DNA of 64,000 nt. Origin: Dorea phocaeensis (GTDB taxonomy: Bacteria > Bacillota > Clostridia > Lachnospirales > Lachnospiraceae). Position 1 is the first letter of the stretch; every line of letters begins with the position of its first letter. The position numbers and the translations under genes were made by a program. The stretch spans positions 124,001 through 188,000 of the forward strand of contig NZ_OEPZ01000001.1 in NCBI RefSeq assembly GCF_900240315.1, in the 5' to 3' direction. Below, one piece after another: positions 26,271-34,700 of the stretch. The notes under the pieces were generated by a model. The model made no database searches. It was not told the origin of the DNA and worked only from the letters and a program-made list of their open reading frames with translations.

Positions 26271-27731
26271 ATGAGTAAAGTAAGAACAAGATTTGCACCA
26301 AGTCCTACGGGAAGAATGCATGTAGGGAATTTAAGAACAGCGTTGTATGCGTATCTGATTGCAAAGCATGAGGATGGCGACTTTATGTTGAGAATCGAAG
26401 ATACCGATCAGGAGCGTTTTGTAGAGGGAGCGCTGGAGATCATCTATCATACACTGGAAGAGACAGGGTTGGTGCATGATGAAGGTCCGGACAAGGACGG
26501 AGGTGTAGGACCTTATGTGCAGAGTGAGAGAAATGCATCTGGTCTTTATCTGGAGTATGCAAAGAAGCTGATTGAGCAGGGAGATGCTTATTACTGCTTC
26601 TGTGACAAAGAGAGACTGGAATCCTTAAGGAGCAGCGTATCTGAGGGCAGTGATACAGAGATTGTTGTGTATGATAAGCACTGTCTTGGATTGAGTAAGG
26701 AAGAAGTGGAAGCAAATCTGGCAGCAGGAAAGCCGTACGTGATTCGCTTTAATATGCCGACAGAAGGAACGACTACATTCCACGATGACATTTACGGAGA
26801 GATTACCGTTCCGAATAAGGAGATGGAAGATTTGATTCTGATCAAATCCGATGGTTATCCGACGTATAATTTTGCAAATGTAATCGATGATCATCTGATG
26901 GGAATCACCCATGTTGTGCGTGGAAATGAATACCTTTCATCTGCGCCGAAGTATAATAAGATTTATGAAGCGTTTGGATGGGACATTCCGGTATATGTAC
27001 ACTGCCCATTGATTACAGATGAAAATCATAAGAAGCTTAGCAAGAGATGTGGACATTCTTCTTATGAAGATTTAATTGATCAGGGATTTGTGACAGAGGC
27101 AGTTGTCAATTATGTGGCGCTGCTTGGATGGTGTCCGTCTGACAATCAGGAGATCTTCTCTTTGGAAGAGCTCATTAAGGCTTTTGATTATCGCCATATG
27201 AGTAAATCACCTGCCGTATTCGATGTGGTAAAATTAAAATGGATGAACGGTGAATACTTAAAAGCGATGGACTTTGATAAGTTCTACCAGATGGCAGAAC
27301 CATATATGAAAGAGGTTGTGACAAAGGATTGTGACTTGAAGAAGATTGCGGCTTTAGTAAAGACGAGAATTGAAGTGCTTCCGGATTTGAAAGAGCAGAT
27401 TGATTTCTTTGAAGAATTGCCGCAGTATGATACAGCAATGTACTGTCATAAGAAAATGAAGACGAATGAAGAAAATTCTCTGGAAGTATTGCAGGAGGTA
27501 CTGCCGCTTCTTGAGCAGCAGGAAGATTTCAGCAATGATGCGCTGTTTGAGGTGCTGAAAGGTTATGTAGACGAGAAAGGTGTAAAGACTGGATTTGTGA
27601 TGTGGCCAGTTAGAACGGCGGTATCAGGAAAACAGAACACACCGGGCGGTGCAACAGAGATTATGGAGATTTTGGGAAAAGAAGAATCTCTAAGAAGAAT
27701 CCGTGCAGGAATCGAATTACTGCAGAAATAG
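26271..27731 (+). CDS. gltX: Glutamyl-tRNA synthetase
   Basis: 486 residues, a class I aminoacyl-tRNA synthetase. The HIGH motif appears as [17 protein letters not shown] and the KMSKS motif as KKLSKRCG. It joins glutamate to tRNA-Glu, and in Clostridia often also to tRNA-Gln, followed by amidation with GatCAB. The RNA-binding C-terminal domain is complete. It has its own promoter and a ribosome site near AGGAG. Confidence 0.97.
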   Translation: MSKVRTRFAPSPTGRMHVGNLRTALYAYLIAKHEDGDFMLRIEDTDQERFVEGALEIIYHTLEETGLVHDEGPDKDGGVGPYVQSERNASGLYLEYAKKLIEQGDAYYCFCDKERLESLRSSVSEGSDTEIVVYDKHCLGLSKEEVEANLAAGKPYVIRFNMPTEGTTTFHDDIYGEITVPNKEMEDLILIKSDGYPTYNFANVIDDHLMGITHVVRGNEYLSSAPKYNKIYEAFGWDIPVYVHCPLITDENHKKLSKRCGHSSYEDLIDQGFVTEAVVNYVALLGWCPSDNQEIFSLEELIKAFDYRHMSKSPAVFDVVKLKWMNGEYLKAMDFDKFYQMAEPYMKEVVTKDCDLKKIAALVKTRIEVLPDLKEQIDFFEELPQYDTAMYCHKKMKTNEENSLEVLQEVLPLLEQQEDFSNDALFEVLKGYVDEKGVKTGFVMWPVRTAVSGKQNTPGGATEIMEILGKEESLRRIRAGIELLQK

Positions 27732-27770
27732 CAGGAAAAAGATAAGTAGAAAACAAGTAAGGGGAGTCTC

Positions 27771-29615
27771 ATGAGTTTAAATCACGCTCAGAAGAGGGCA
27801 GTCGCCCATCGGGAAGGACCTTGTATGGTCCTTGCCGGTCCCGGTTCCGGGAAGACACTTACCATTGCAAAAAGAATCGAATATCTGATTACAAAGTATA
27901 GGGTAAGACCAGAAGAAATTCTGGTCATTACCTTTACAAAGTATGCCGCAAAAGAGATGAAGGAACGGTTTTGTTCCCTGCATGGCTGCGGAAATACTGC
28001 CGTGACTTTTGGTACCTTCCATGGAATTTATTATGGAATCCTGAAATGGGCATATGGTTTAAATCAGAGCAATCTTTTAAGTGATGAAGAAAAATACATA
28101 TTAATTCGAGAAGCGGCAACGAAGCTTTCTTGGGAAGAATTAAAAGGAGCCGGAGAAGAAAAAGAATATTTGCAGGAATTAGCGGCAGAAATCGGCAACA
28201 TTAAGAATAACTGCAGGGATATCCGCACGTATGAATCCCAAAAGTATGGAACAGAGAGATTTCGGGAACTGTATCGGAATTATGAACGGATGAAGCAGGA
28301 GCTTCGCAAGATTGATTTTGAAGATATGCTGATCAAATGCAGGGCGCTTTTTCTTCACCGGCCGGATATTTTGAAGAAATGGCAGGAGAAGTTTCAGTAT
28401 ATTTTGGTGGATGAATTTCAGGATATTAATCAGGCTCAGTATGATGTGGTGCGGATGCTGGCAGCGCCGCAGAACAATCTGTTCGTGGTAGGGGATGATG
28501 ATCAATCGGTTTATGGATTCCGCGGGGCGAAGCCGGGGATTATGATGCAGTTTCAAAAGGATTATCCACAGGCCGATCGGATTCTTTTAGATATCAATTA
28601 CCGATCTTCCGGGCATATTGTAAACGGGGCGCTTCGAGTAATCGGGAACAATAAGATGCGCTTTGATAAAGCGATTTGCTCCAGTCGGGAAGCGGGAGAT
28701 AGTGTTCATATTCAGGAAGTTCAGGATCCGGCAGAAGAAGCAGAGTATGTGGCAGATCAAATTAAGATTGCAGCACAGAAGGGAATTCCTTACAGCGAGA
28801 TGGCAGTGTTGTACCGGACCGTTGCGGATGCAAGAGCTGTATCGGAAGCATTGTCCAAGCAGCAGATTCCCTTTACGATGAAGGAGCGTATTCAGAACCT
28901 TTATGATCACTTTATTGCGGCGGATCTTCTTAGTTATCTTCATCTGGCTCAGAAAGACTGGAAACGGGCATATTTTTTACAGGTGGCAAATAAGCCCAAT
29001 CGTTATCTTAGCAGGGACAGCATGGAAGGGGAGCCGGTGACCTATGAGTCTATGAGGAATTTTTATTGTGATAAGGACTGGATGATGGATCGAATTGATC
29101 AGTGGGAATGGGATATGAAGATGATTCGTGACAAAACGCCGTATGCGGCAGTTCAGTATATCCGCAAAAATATAGGATATGAAGAATATCTGAAGGAATA
29201 TGCGGCTTCCAGACAACTTTCTTTCGAGGAGCTTAAGTTGGTTTTAGAGGAAATCCACAGTCAGGCAAAAGCTTATCGAACAGCCCAGGAGTGGTTTGCG
29301 CATATCGAAGAATATAGGGAAACTTTGAGAAGACTTCAGATGAGGGAGAATCAAAGAAAACCGGACGGTGTGGCAATGATGACGATGCATGGCGCCAAAG
29401 GTCTGGAATTTGAACAGGTATTTCTGATCCATGCAAATGAAGGGTGCACGCCTTATAAGAAGGCAAAGACGGCAGAAGAGATTGAGGAAGAACGCAGACT
29501 CTTCTATGTAGCTATGACACGGGCAAAACAGAAGCTGATCATTAGTTATGCAAAAGAAAAAAACGGGAAAGACCTAAGCCCATCCCGTTTTGCAGAAGAA
29601 TTACTCTTCGTCTAA
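27771..29615 (+). CDS. UvrD/PcrA-like superfamily 1 DNA helicase, short form
   Basis: 614 residues. SF1A helicase motifs are present in order: Q motif (LNHAQKRAV), Walker A (AGPGSGKT, 22-29), Ia (ITFTKYAAKEMKER), II (ILVDEFQDINQAQ), III (VVGDDDQSVYGFRGA), V (MTMHGAKGLEFEQVFL) and VI (RLFYVAMTRAKQKLI). It is shorter than PcrA/UvrD (about 720-770) and lacks the extended C-terminal polymerase-binding tail, so it is probably a second, accessory helicase. GGGGAG lies 5 nt before the ATG. The 3' end overlaps the convergent DUF1292 gene by 15 nt. Confidence 0.92.
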   Translation: MSLNHAQKRAVAHREGPCMVLAGPGSGKTLTIAKRIEYLITKYRVRPEEILVITFTKYAAKEMKERFCSLHGCGNTAVTFGTFHGIYYGILKWAYGLNQSNLLSDEEKYILIREAATKLSWEELKGAGEEKEYLQELAAEIGNIKNNCRDIRTYESQKYGTERFRELYRNYERMKQELRKIDFEDMLIKCRALFLHRPDILKKWQEKFQYILVDEFQDINQAQYDVVRMLAAPQNNLFVVGDDDQSVYGFRGAKPGIMMQFQKDYPQADRILLDINYRSSGHIVNGALRVIGNNKMRFDKAICSSREAGDSVHIQEVQDPAEEAEYVADQIKIAAQKGIPYSEMAVLYRTVADARAVSEALSKQQIPFTMKERIQNLYDHFIAADLLSYLHLAQKDWKRAYFLQVANKPNRYLSRDSMEGEPVTYESMRNFYCDKDWMMDRIDQWEWDMKMIRDKTPYAAVQYIRKNIGYEEYLKEYAASRQLSFEELKLVLEEIHSQAKAYRTAQEWFAHIEEYRETLRRLQMRENQRKPDGVAMMTMHGAKGLEFEQVFLIHANEGCTPYKKAKTAEEIEEERRLFYVAMTRAKQKLIISYAKEKNGKDLSPSRFAEELLFV

Positions 29616-29888
29616 TTCTTCAAATTCCTGCGTATCCATCCACTCGTCAAAAGCATCTGCGGCGATTTCGTATTCGTCATCGTCCTCGATGTTTTGAAGT
29701 TCCGGCTCGCCGTCGGCATTCTCAATATAGCGGTACAGATATACATCGCCTTCTTCGGTCTCGCCTTCTTCATTTAATGGAAGCAGTGCAATGTACTGAT
29801 TCTCTCCGGCTTCAAATAAAGTCAGAATGGCACATTCTACTACCTCATCATTATCAAGAGTCAGTTCAACTGTCATAAATTCATCCAT
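29601..29888 (-). CDS. DUF1292 family protein
   Basis: 95 residues, strongly acidic, with the family pattern MTVELTLDNDEVVECAIL and YIALLPLNEEGE, then VYLYRY and an acidic tail. DUF1292 proteins are small, widespread in Firmicutes and of unknown function. AAAGGAG lies 8 nt before the ATG at 29888. The upstream region has two copies of GATATCTTT (29912-29920 and 29925-29933). It converges on the helicase gene and shares its last 15 bp. Confidence 0.9.
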   Translation of the reverse strand: MDEFMTVELTLDNDEVVECAILTLFEAGENQYIALLPLNEEGETEEGDVYLYRYIENADGEPELQNIEDDDEYEIAADAFDEWMDTQEFEELDEE

Positions 29889-30052
29889 GATTTGCTCTCC
29901 TTTGTTTTATAGATATCTTTATTCGATATCTTTACTCTACCAAAGGAATCTCTAAAAAGCAAGGAAAAATGAAAAGAGTAGCCAAAACGGTAAAAATGTT
30001 GTAAAATAAGGCTGTCCGTGTGGGAAAAACACAGATTAAGGAGGATGTCATT

Positions 30053-31072
30053 ATGCAGAAGAAAAGAATGTTAAGCGTGTTGGCAGTGATGCTCGTGTGC
30101 ATTTTCGCATTATCCGGATGCAAAAAGAATGTTGGAACACCGGAAGACAATGCGGTGAAAGAAGAAACGAAAGAAGGAACAGAAGGAGAAGAGGACTCTG
30201 GTGAAGGAGAAGGGTATCATTTCGGCTTTTCCGGAATCGATATGGAAAATCCTTATTTTATTACACTGGAGGCATCAATCCGGGAGGAATTGGAAAAAGA
30301 AGGCTATACGCTGACGATGAAAGATCCGGCATCAGATCCGAAGCTTCAGGCAAGTCAGTTAAGCGAGATGATAGAAGAAGGCGTAGATGCAGTATTTTTA
30401 AGTCCGGTAGACTGGGAAGAGATTACTCCGTCACTGGAGGAATTAAAAGAAGCAGGGGTAAAGATTATCAATGTGGACAGCCAGGTGAAAGAGATGGACT
30501 ATGTGGATGCCTATGTGGGATCGGATAATCGGGAGGCAGGATATATCTGTGGACAGGATCTGATTGAAAAATGTCCATCAGGCGGAAAGGTAGCAATTTT
30601 AGAGAGTCCGGCACAAAATTCCGTTAACGACCGAATTACCGGATTTGAGGAGGCAATTACCAAGGCGGAAAATGGATTTGAAGTGGTAGCCAGAGAGGAT
30701 ACGGGCGGTCAGTTTGAGAAAGCGCTTGAGGTGGCAACAGCAATGATAGAAGAACACCCGGATGTGACAGCGATTATGTGTGGAAATGATCAGCTGGCGG
30801 TTGCAGTGATAACTGCGGTTAATTTGGCAGGGCTGGATGAAGTGCTGATTTATGGAGTGGACGGCTCACCGGATATTAAAAAAGAGTTGAAAAAGCTAGA
30901 CAGCCAGATCGCGGCGACAGCAGCTCAGTCTCCGATTAATATCGGGAAGACGGCAGCGCAGATTGCAGTAAAAGTGCTGGATGGAGAAGAATATGAGAAG
31001 GAGACTTTTGAAGAAGTTTTTCTGATTAACAAAGATAATGTGGAAATGTACGGCGTGGATGGCTGGCAATAG
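30053..31072 (+). CDS. Sugar-type ABC transporter substrate-binding lipoprotein (orphan)
   Basis: 340 residues. The signal peptide ends in FALSGC with the lipidated Cys at about 23, followed by an acidic linker. The body is a periplasmic-binding-protein type 1 domain as in RbsB: FGFSGIDMENPYFITLEA, DAVFLSPVDW, NREAGYICGQDL, AIMCGNDQLAVAV and LIYGVDGSPD. These bind sugars or related ligands. No ATPase or permease gene is near, so it is an orphan receptor or shares a transporter encoded elsewhere. Start: ATG at 30053 with AAGGAGG and 8-nt spacing; an in-frame ATG at 30020 has no ribosome site and would bury the signal peptide. Confidence 0.88.
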   Translation: MQKKRMLSVLAVMLVCIFALSGCKKNVGTPEDNAVKEETKEGTEGEEDSGEGEGYHFGFSGIDMENPYFITLEASIREELEKEGYTLTMKDPASDPKLQASQLSEMIEEGVDAVFLSPVDWEEITPSLEELKEAGVKIINVDSQVKEMDYVDAYVGSDNREAGYICGQDLIEKCPSGGKVAILESPAQNSVNDRITGFEEAITKAENGFEVVAREDTGGQFEKALEVATAMIEEHPDVTAIMCGNDQLAVAVITAVNLAGLDEVLIYGVDGSPDIKKELKKLDSQIAATAAQSPINIGKTAAQIAVKVLDGEEYEKETFEEVFLINKDNVEMYGVDGWQ

Positions 31073-31092
31073 ACAGAAAGGGTGGACAGGAT

Positions 31093-32868
31093 ATGGAAGA
31101 GGCATGCAGGAAAAAGAAAATGGAGATAGAGACGGACTGTAGGGAATCGGGATGTGATTGTGTGGAGATTACTGCAGTGACAGGAGATCCCCTTCCGCTT
31201 GGCGTCAAGGCAGCAGATGGAAAAGTGAATTTCGCAGTTTCTGTTCCTGCCGGAAGTTCTGCCTGTCTGATTCTTTACCGGAAGGGGGAGACGAAACCCT
31301 GGAAGGTTTTCCCGATGAAGAGAGCATCCGGAAGAGTTTGGAGTGTGGCGCTTGAGGGCTTGGATACGTCCTGTTATGAATACAATTATCAAATCGGAGA
31401 TCAGATTGTGGTCGATCCTTATGCGAAGGCTCTGGAAGGAAAGAGCGTATGGGGAAAGCCGTGTGATGTACAGCAGCATGAAGTGCGCGGAAGCTTGAGT
31501 CAAAAAGCGTTCGACTGGGAAGGGGATGCTCCCCTTGAGATTCCGTATCATCAGGTTGTTGCTTACAGTCTTCATGTAAGAGGTTTTACGAAGCATTTCT
31601 CTTCTGGCGTGAAAGGGAAAGGAACGTTTCAGGGGGTGATTGAAAAGCTCCCCTATCTTGTAGACCTGGGCGTAAATCAGATTCAATGTATGCCGGTATA
31701 TGAATTTGAAGAGTGTAAACGTTATACCAATTATTGGGGGTATGGAGAAGCATTCTGTTTTGCGCCTAAAAGCGCCTATGCGGCATCAAAAGATCCGGTG
31801 ACGGAATGCAAAGAGATGGTGAAGGCATGTCACAGAGCGGGGATAGAAGTTGTATTTGAAATGCCGTTTACCGACAAGATGCCAAAGCAGATGATGGAAG
31901 AATGTCTGCGGTATTATGTGATGGAATATCATGTGGATGGCTTTATCCTGAATCCTTTGGTTGCTCCTATGGAAGGGATTTTGGCAGATCCGATTCTGGG
32001 AACATCGAAGATTATGACTCACCAGACGGGATTTCAGACGGTAATGCGTCGGTTCCTGAAGGGGGATGAAGGAATGGTTGGCGATGTGATTTACTGGCTT
32101 CGACACAGCAGTGAAGGAGAAGGCATCTTTAATAATATAGCAGGCCATACGGGATTTACGATGTACGATATGGTTTCTTATGATGGGAAGCATAACGAGG
32201 CAAATGGCGAGCAGAACCAGGACGGCCCGGATTATAATTACAGCTGGAATTGTGGAGCGGAGGGACCGACAAAGAAAAAAACGGTACTGGAACTTAGAAA
32301 GAAGCAGCTCTATAATGCGTGGTTTCTGCTTTTAACGGCACAAGGGACACCCTGTATTTTAGCAGGAGACGAGTTCGCAAATACGCAGAAAGGGAATAAC
32401 AATGTCTATTGTCAGGATAATAGCACTGCGTGGCTGGACTGGAGAAAATTGGAAAAAGAAGCGGAGCTTCATGCCTTTGTGAAGGCGCTGATCCGAATCC
32501 GGAAACAGTATCCGGTATTTGCCCCGGCTAAGGAGATGCAAGGGTTGGATAAAACCAGGTGCGGGGTACCGGATGTATCTTATCACGGTGAGAGCGCATG
32601 GAGAACTCCATCAGAAGTATACAGCCGGCAGCTTGGCGTGTATTACAGCGGTGATGACGGAGACGGAGAAAAGAAAGCGGCGTGTTTTGTGGCATATAAT
32701 ATGCATTGGCTGGAGCATGAATTTGCACTGCCTGCTCTTGGGAAGAATCAAAAATGGTATCGGATTGCGTCAACCAGAGAAGGCGTGCTGGAGAAACCGA
32801 TAAAGCTGGAAAATCAGAAAATGGTGCCGGTAGAGGATCGAACAGTGATGCTTCTGGCAGGGATGTAG
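31093..32868 (+). CDS. GH13 isoamylase/GlgX-like protein with lost catalytic residues
   Basis: 591 residues. The architecture matches glycogen-debranching GH13 enzymes: an N-terminal E-set/CBM48-like domain (about 35-120), a (beta/alpha)8 barrel, and a C-terminal beta domain. KHNEANGEQNQDG and the CILAGDEFANTQKGNNNVYCQD stretch (in parts CILAGDEFANTQ, GNNNVYCQD) clearly place it near GlgX/isoamylase. Yet region II reads VDGFILN (281-287) where the nucleophile motif is GFRFD, region IV reads GHTGFTMYD where AHDGFTL is expected (Asp to Thr353), region I DVVxNH is replaced by VVFEMPF, and no EPWD-like region III is seen. It is therefore probably a non-catalytic glycan-binding or regulatory protein. 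AAGGGTGG lies 7 nt before the ATG. Confidence 0.8.
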   Translation: MEEACRKKKMEIETDCRESGCDCVEITAVTGDPLPLGVKAADGKVNFAVSVPAGSSACLILYRKGETKPWKVFPMKRASGRVWSVALEGLDTSCYEYNYQIGDQIVVDPYAKALEGKSVWGKPCDVQQHEVRGSLSQKAFDWEGDAPLEIPYHQVVAYSLHVRGFTKHFSSGVKGKGTFQGVIEKLPYLVDLGVNQIQCMPVYEFEECKRYTNYWGYGEAFCFAPKSAYAASKDPVTECKEMVKACHRAGIEVVFEMPFTDKMPKQMMEECLRYYVMEYHVDGFILNPLVAPMEGILADPILGTSKIMTHQTGFQTVMRRFLKGDEGMVGDVIYWLRHSSEGEGIFNNIAGHTGFTMYDMVSYDGKHNEANGEQNQDGPDYNYSWNCGAEGPTKKKTVLELRKKQLYNAWFLLLTAQGTPCILAGDEFANTQKGNNNVYCQDNSTAWLDWRKLEKEAELHAFVKALIRIRKQYPVFAPAKEMQGLDKTRCGVPDVSYHGESAWRTPSEVYSRQLGVYYSGDDGDGEKKAACFVAYNMHWLEHEFALPALGKNQKWYRIASTREGVLEKPIKLENQKMVPVEDRTVMLLAGM

Positions 32869-32879
32869 GAGAGAAGAAT

Positions 32880-33419
32880 ATGAAAGCGTTACAACATCTG
32901 CGGACAATTAATCATCATAAATGGCTGGTGATGAAGGGCTGCTTCAAAGTAGGGCTGTATCGGCAGGGGCTGATGCATGACCTGTCGAAATATTCTCCGA
33001 CGGAATTTTTGGTGGGCTGTAGATATTATCAGGGGACCAGAAGTCCCAATAATGCGGAGCGGGAGAGTACCGGGTACTCGAAGGCGTGGCTTCACCACAA
33101 AGGAAGAAACAGACACCACTATGAGTATTGGATTGACTATAGCGTAAACCCGGGAGAAGGGATTGTAGGTCAGAAGATGCCGACTCGCTATGTGATCGAG
33201 ATGTTCATAGACCGGATTGCAGCGTCCAAGACTTATCAGGGGGAGAATTATAAGGATACGCACCCTTTGGCATATTATGAACAGGGAGCGGCGAAGCTTG
33301 GCAGAATGATTCATCCAGACACGGCAAAGCAGCTTCATTTTCTGCTGACGATGTTGGCAGAAAAAGGGGAAGAAGAAACCTTCGCTTATATTCGTCATAA
33401 AATTCTTCAAAAAAATTAA
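32880..33419 (+). CDS. DUF5662 family protein
   Basis: 179 residues, soluble. The sequence (MKALQHLRTINHHKWLVMKG, LMHDLSKYSPTEF, HHKGRNRHHYEYWID) matches a family annotated DUF5662 (some members labelled catalase without proof). Conserved His and Asp in HHKW, MHDLSKYS and HHKGRNRHHYEYW suggest a metal-binding, possibly HD-like, site. Start ATG at 32880 with TAGGAGA 7 nt upstream; longer in-frame starts overlap the GH13-like gene and have no ribosome site. Function unknown. Confidence 0.8.
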   Translation: MKALQHLRTINHHKWLVMKGCFKVGLYRQGLMHDLSKYSPTEFLVGCRYYQGTRSPNNAERESTGYSKAWLHHKGRNRHHYEYWIDYSVNPGEGIVGQKMPTRYVIEMFIDRIAASKTYQGENYKDTHPLAYYEQGAAKLGRMIHPDTAKQLHFLLTMLAEKGEEETFAYIRHKILQKN

Positions 33420-33428
33420 AAAATAGTG

Positions 33429-33460
33429 TTGACATTTCCTTATTCATATAGTAATATAAT
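33429..33460 (+). promoter_or_regulatory. Promoter for tRNA-Leu
   Basis: TTGACA (33429-33434), then TAATAT (33452-33457, 17 bp) overlapping TATAAT (33455-33460, 20 bp). Confidence 0.6.
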
Positions 33461-33487
33461 CTTCGGACGGTCGATAGAGCGTCACTT

Positions 33488-33572
33488 GCGGAAGTGTCGG
33501 AACTGGCAGACGAGCAAGACTAAGGATCTTGTGATCAATGCGATCGTGTGGGTTCAAGTCCCATCTTCCGCA
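33488..33572 (+). tRNA. tRNA-Leu (anticodon AAG)
   Basis: 85 nt. The acceptor stem GCGGAAG pairs with CTTCCGC, discriminator A. The anticodon arm CAAGA-CTAAGGA-TCTTG gives anticodon AAG, and a long variable arm (GTGATCAATGCGATCGT) marks a class II tRNA. The T arm has GTTCAAGTC. CCA is not encoded. An unmodified AAG would read CUU; deamination of A34 to inosine would widen this. Confidence 0.95.
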
Positions 33573-33585
33573 GTTCGTTAAATGG

Positions 33586-33621
33586 ATGAGAAATCTTTGT
33601 GGTAAAGGTTTCTCATTTTTT
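33586..33621 (+). terminator. Terminator after tRNA-Leu
   Basis: ATGAGAAA (33586-33593) with CTTT pairs with AAAG and TTTCTCAT, followed by T6. Confidence 0.8.
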
Positions 33622-33649
33622 GTATTTGCAAAATGATAGGAGAATGCAT

Positions 33650-34654
33650 ATGACGATCAGAGAACAGATGGAACAGTGGGAACTTCAGTATTTAAGTCCT
33701 TATGCCTCAAGAAGCAGTCAGTCAAGAGGAAGGCGGCAGCCGGAAGAGGAGTGCGATATTCGTCCGGTTTACCAGAGGGATCGAGATCGGATTCTCCACA
33801 GCAAGGCGTTTCGGCGACTTCGCCAGAAGACTCAGGTATTTTTGCTGGCGAAAGGGGATCATTACCGGACGAGGCTTACCCATACGTTAGAGGTATCTCA
33901 AAATGCAAGGACGATCGCGAAGGCGCTGCGCTTAAATGAAGATTTAGTGGAGGCGATTGCGCTTGGGCATGATCTTGGACATACCCCTTTTGGACATGCA
34001 GGCGAGAGAGCCTTGAATCAGGTGTGTTCGCTGGGGTTTCGACATAACGAGCAGAGCGTACGCGTGGTGGAGCGTCTGGAGAAGCAGGGCAGAGGGTTAA
34101 ATCTGACCTGGGAGGTCAGAGACGGAATTCTAAATCATAAGACAGGGACAACTCCTGCAACGCTGGAAGGACAGATTGTAAGGCTTTCTGACAAAATTGC
34201 GTACATTTACCATGACATGGATGATGCAATTCGAGGTGGAATTCTCTCGGAAGAAGAAATCCCAAAAGAATATCGGGAAATTCTAGGTGAAACGCCTCGG
34301 ATCCGTCTGAATTCCATGATCCATGATGTGATTACCAACAGTATGGATCAGCCGGTTATCCGAATGTCAGAGGAAGTGGAAGGAGCCATGAAAGGACTTC
34401 GCTCCTTCTTATTTACACATGTCTATATGAATCCGATAGCAAAAGGGGAAGAGTACAAAGCGGTGAATATGGTGGGGGAACTATATCATTATTATCGAGC
34501 CCATTTGGATTTATTGCCTCAATTCTATCAGGATATGCTGGAAGAAGGAGAAAAGGAAGAGCAGGTGGTCTGCGATTATATCGCAGGAATGACCGATAAT
34601 TATGCGGTGCAGACCTTTGAAAAATATTTTGTTCCGGAATCTTGGAAAAATTAA
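33650..34654 (+). CDS. dgt: dGTP triphosphohydrolase-like HD protein
   Basis: 334 residues. HD-domain dNTP triphosphohydrolase (Dgt type): HTLEVSQNARTIAKAL and the metal site GHDLGHTPFGHAGE are characteristic, as is KIAYIYHDMDDAI. It removes triphosphate from dGTP or other dNTPs and so trims nucleotide pools. Start: ATG at 33650 with TAGGAG 7 nt upstream; upstream in-frame starts lie in the tRNA terminator. In many Clostridia dgt sits just before dnaG and rpoD, as here. Confidence 0.92.
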   Translation: MTIREQMEQWELQYLSPYASRSSQSRGRRQPEEECDIRPVYQRDRDRILHSKAFRRLRQKTQVFLLAKGDHYRTRLTHTLEVSQNARTIAKALRLNEDLVEAIALGHDLGHTPFGHAGERALNQVCSLGFRHNEQSVRVVERLEKQGRGLNLTWEVRDGILNHKTGTTPATLEGQIVRLSDKIAYIYHDMDDAIRGGILSEEEIPKEYREILGETPRIRLNSMIHDVITNSMDQPVIRMSEEVEGAMKGLRSFLFTHVYMNPIAKGEEYKAVNMVGELYHYYRAHLDLLPQFYQDMLEEGEKEEQVVCDYIAGMTDNYAVQTFEKYFVPESWKN

Positions 34655-34700
34655 AGGAAATCCGATTCTTTTGTCGAATATTATATATGAGGGCTTAAAA

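Noticed and set aside
29912-29933. Two GATATCTTT copies upstream of DUF1292 as an operator
   Set aside because: Short AT-rich direct repeat with a 13-bp period; could be chance, and no promoter relation is clear.
30925-31686. Open frame of 253 codons on the minus strand
   Set aside because: It runs antisense to the binding-protein and GH13-like genes, has no ribosome site and no recognisable protein pattern.
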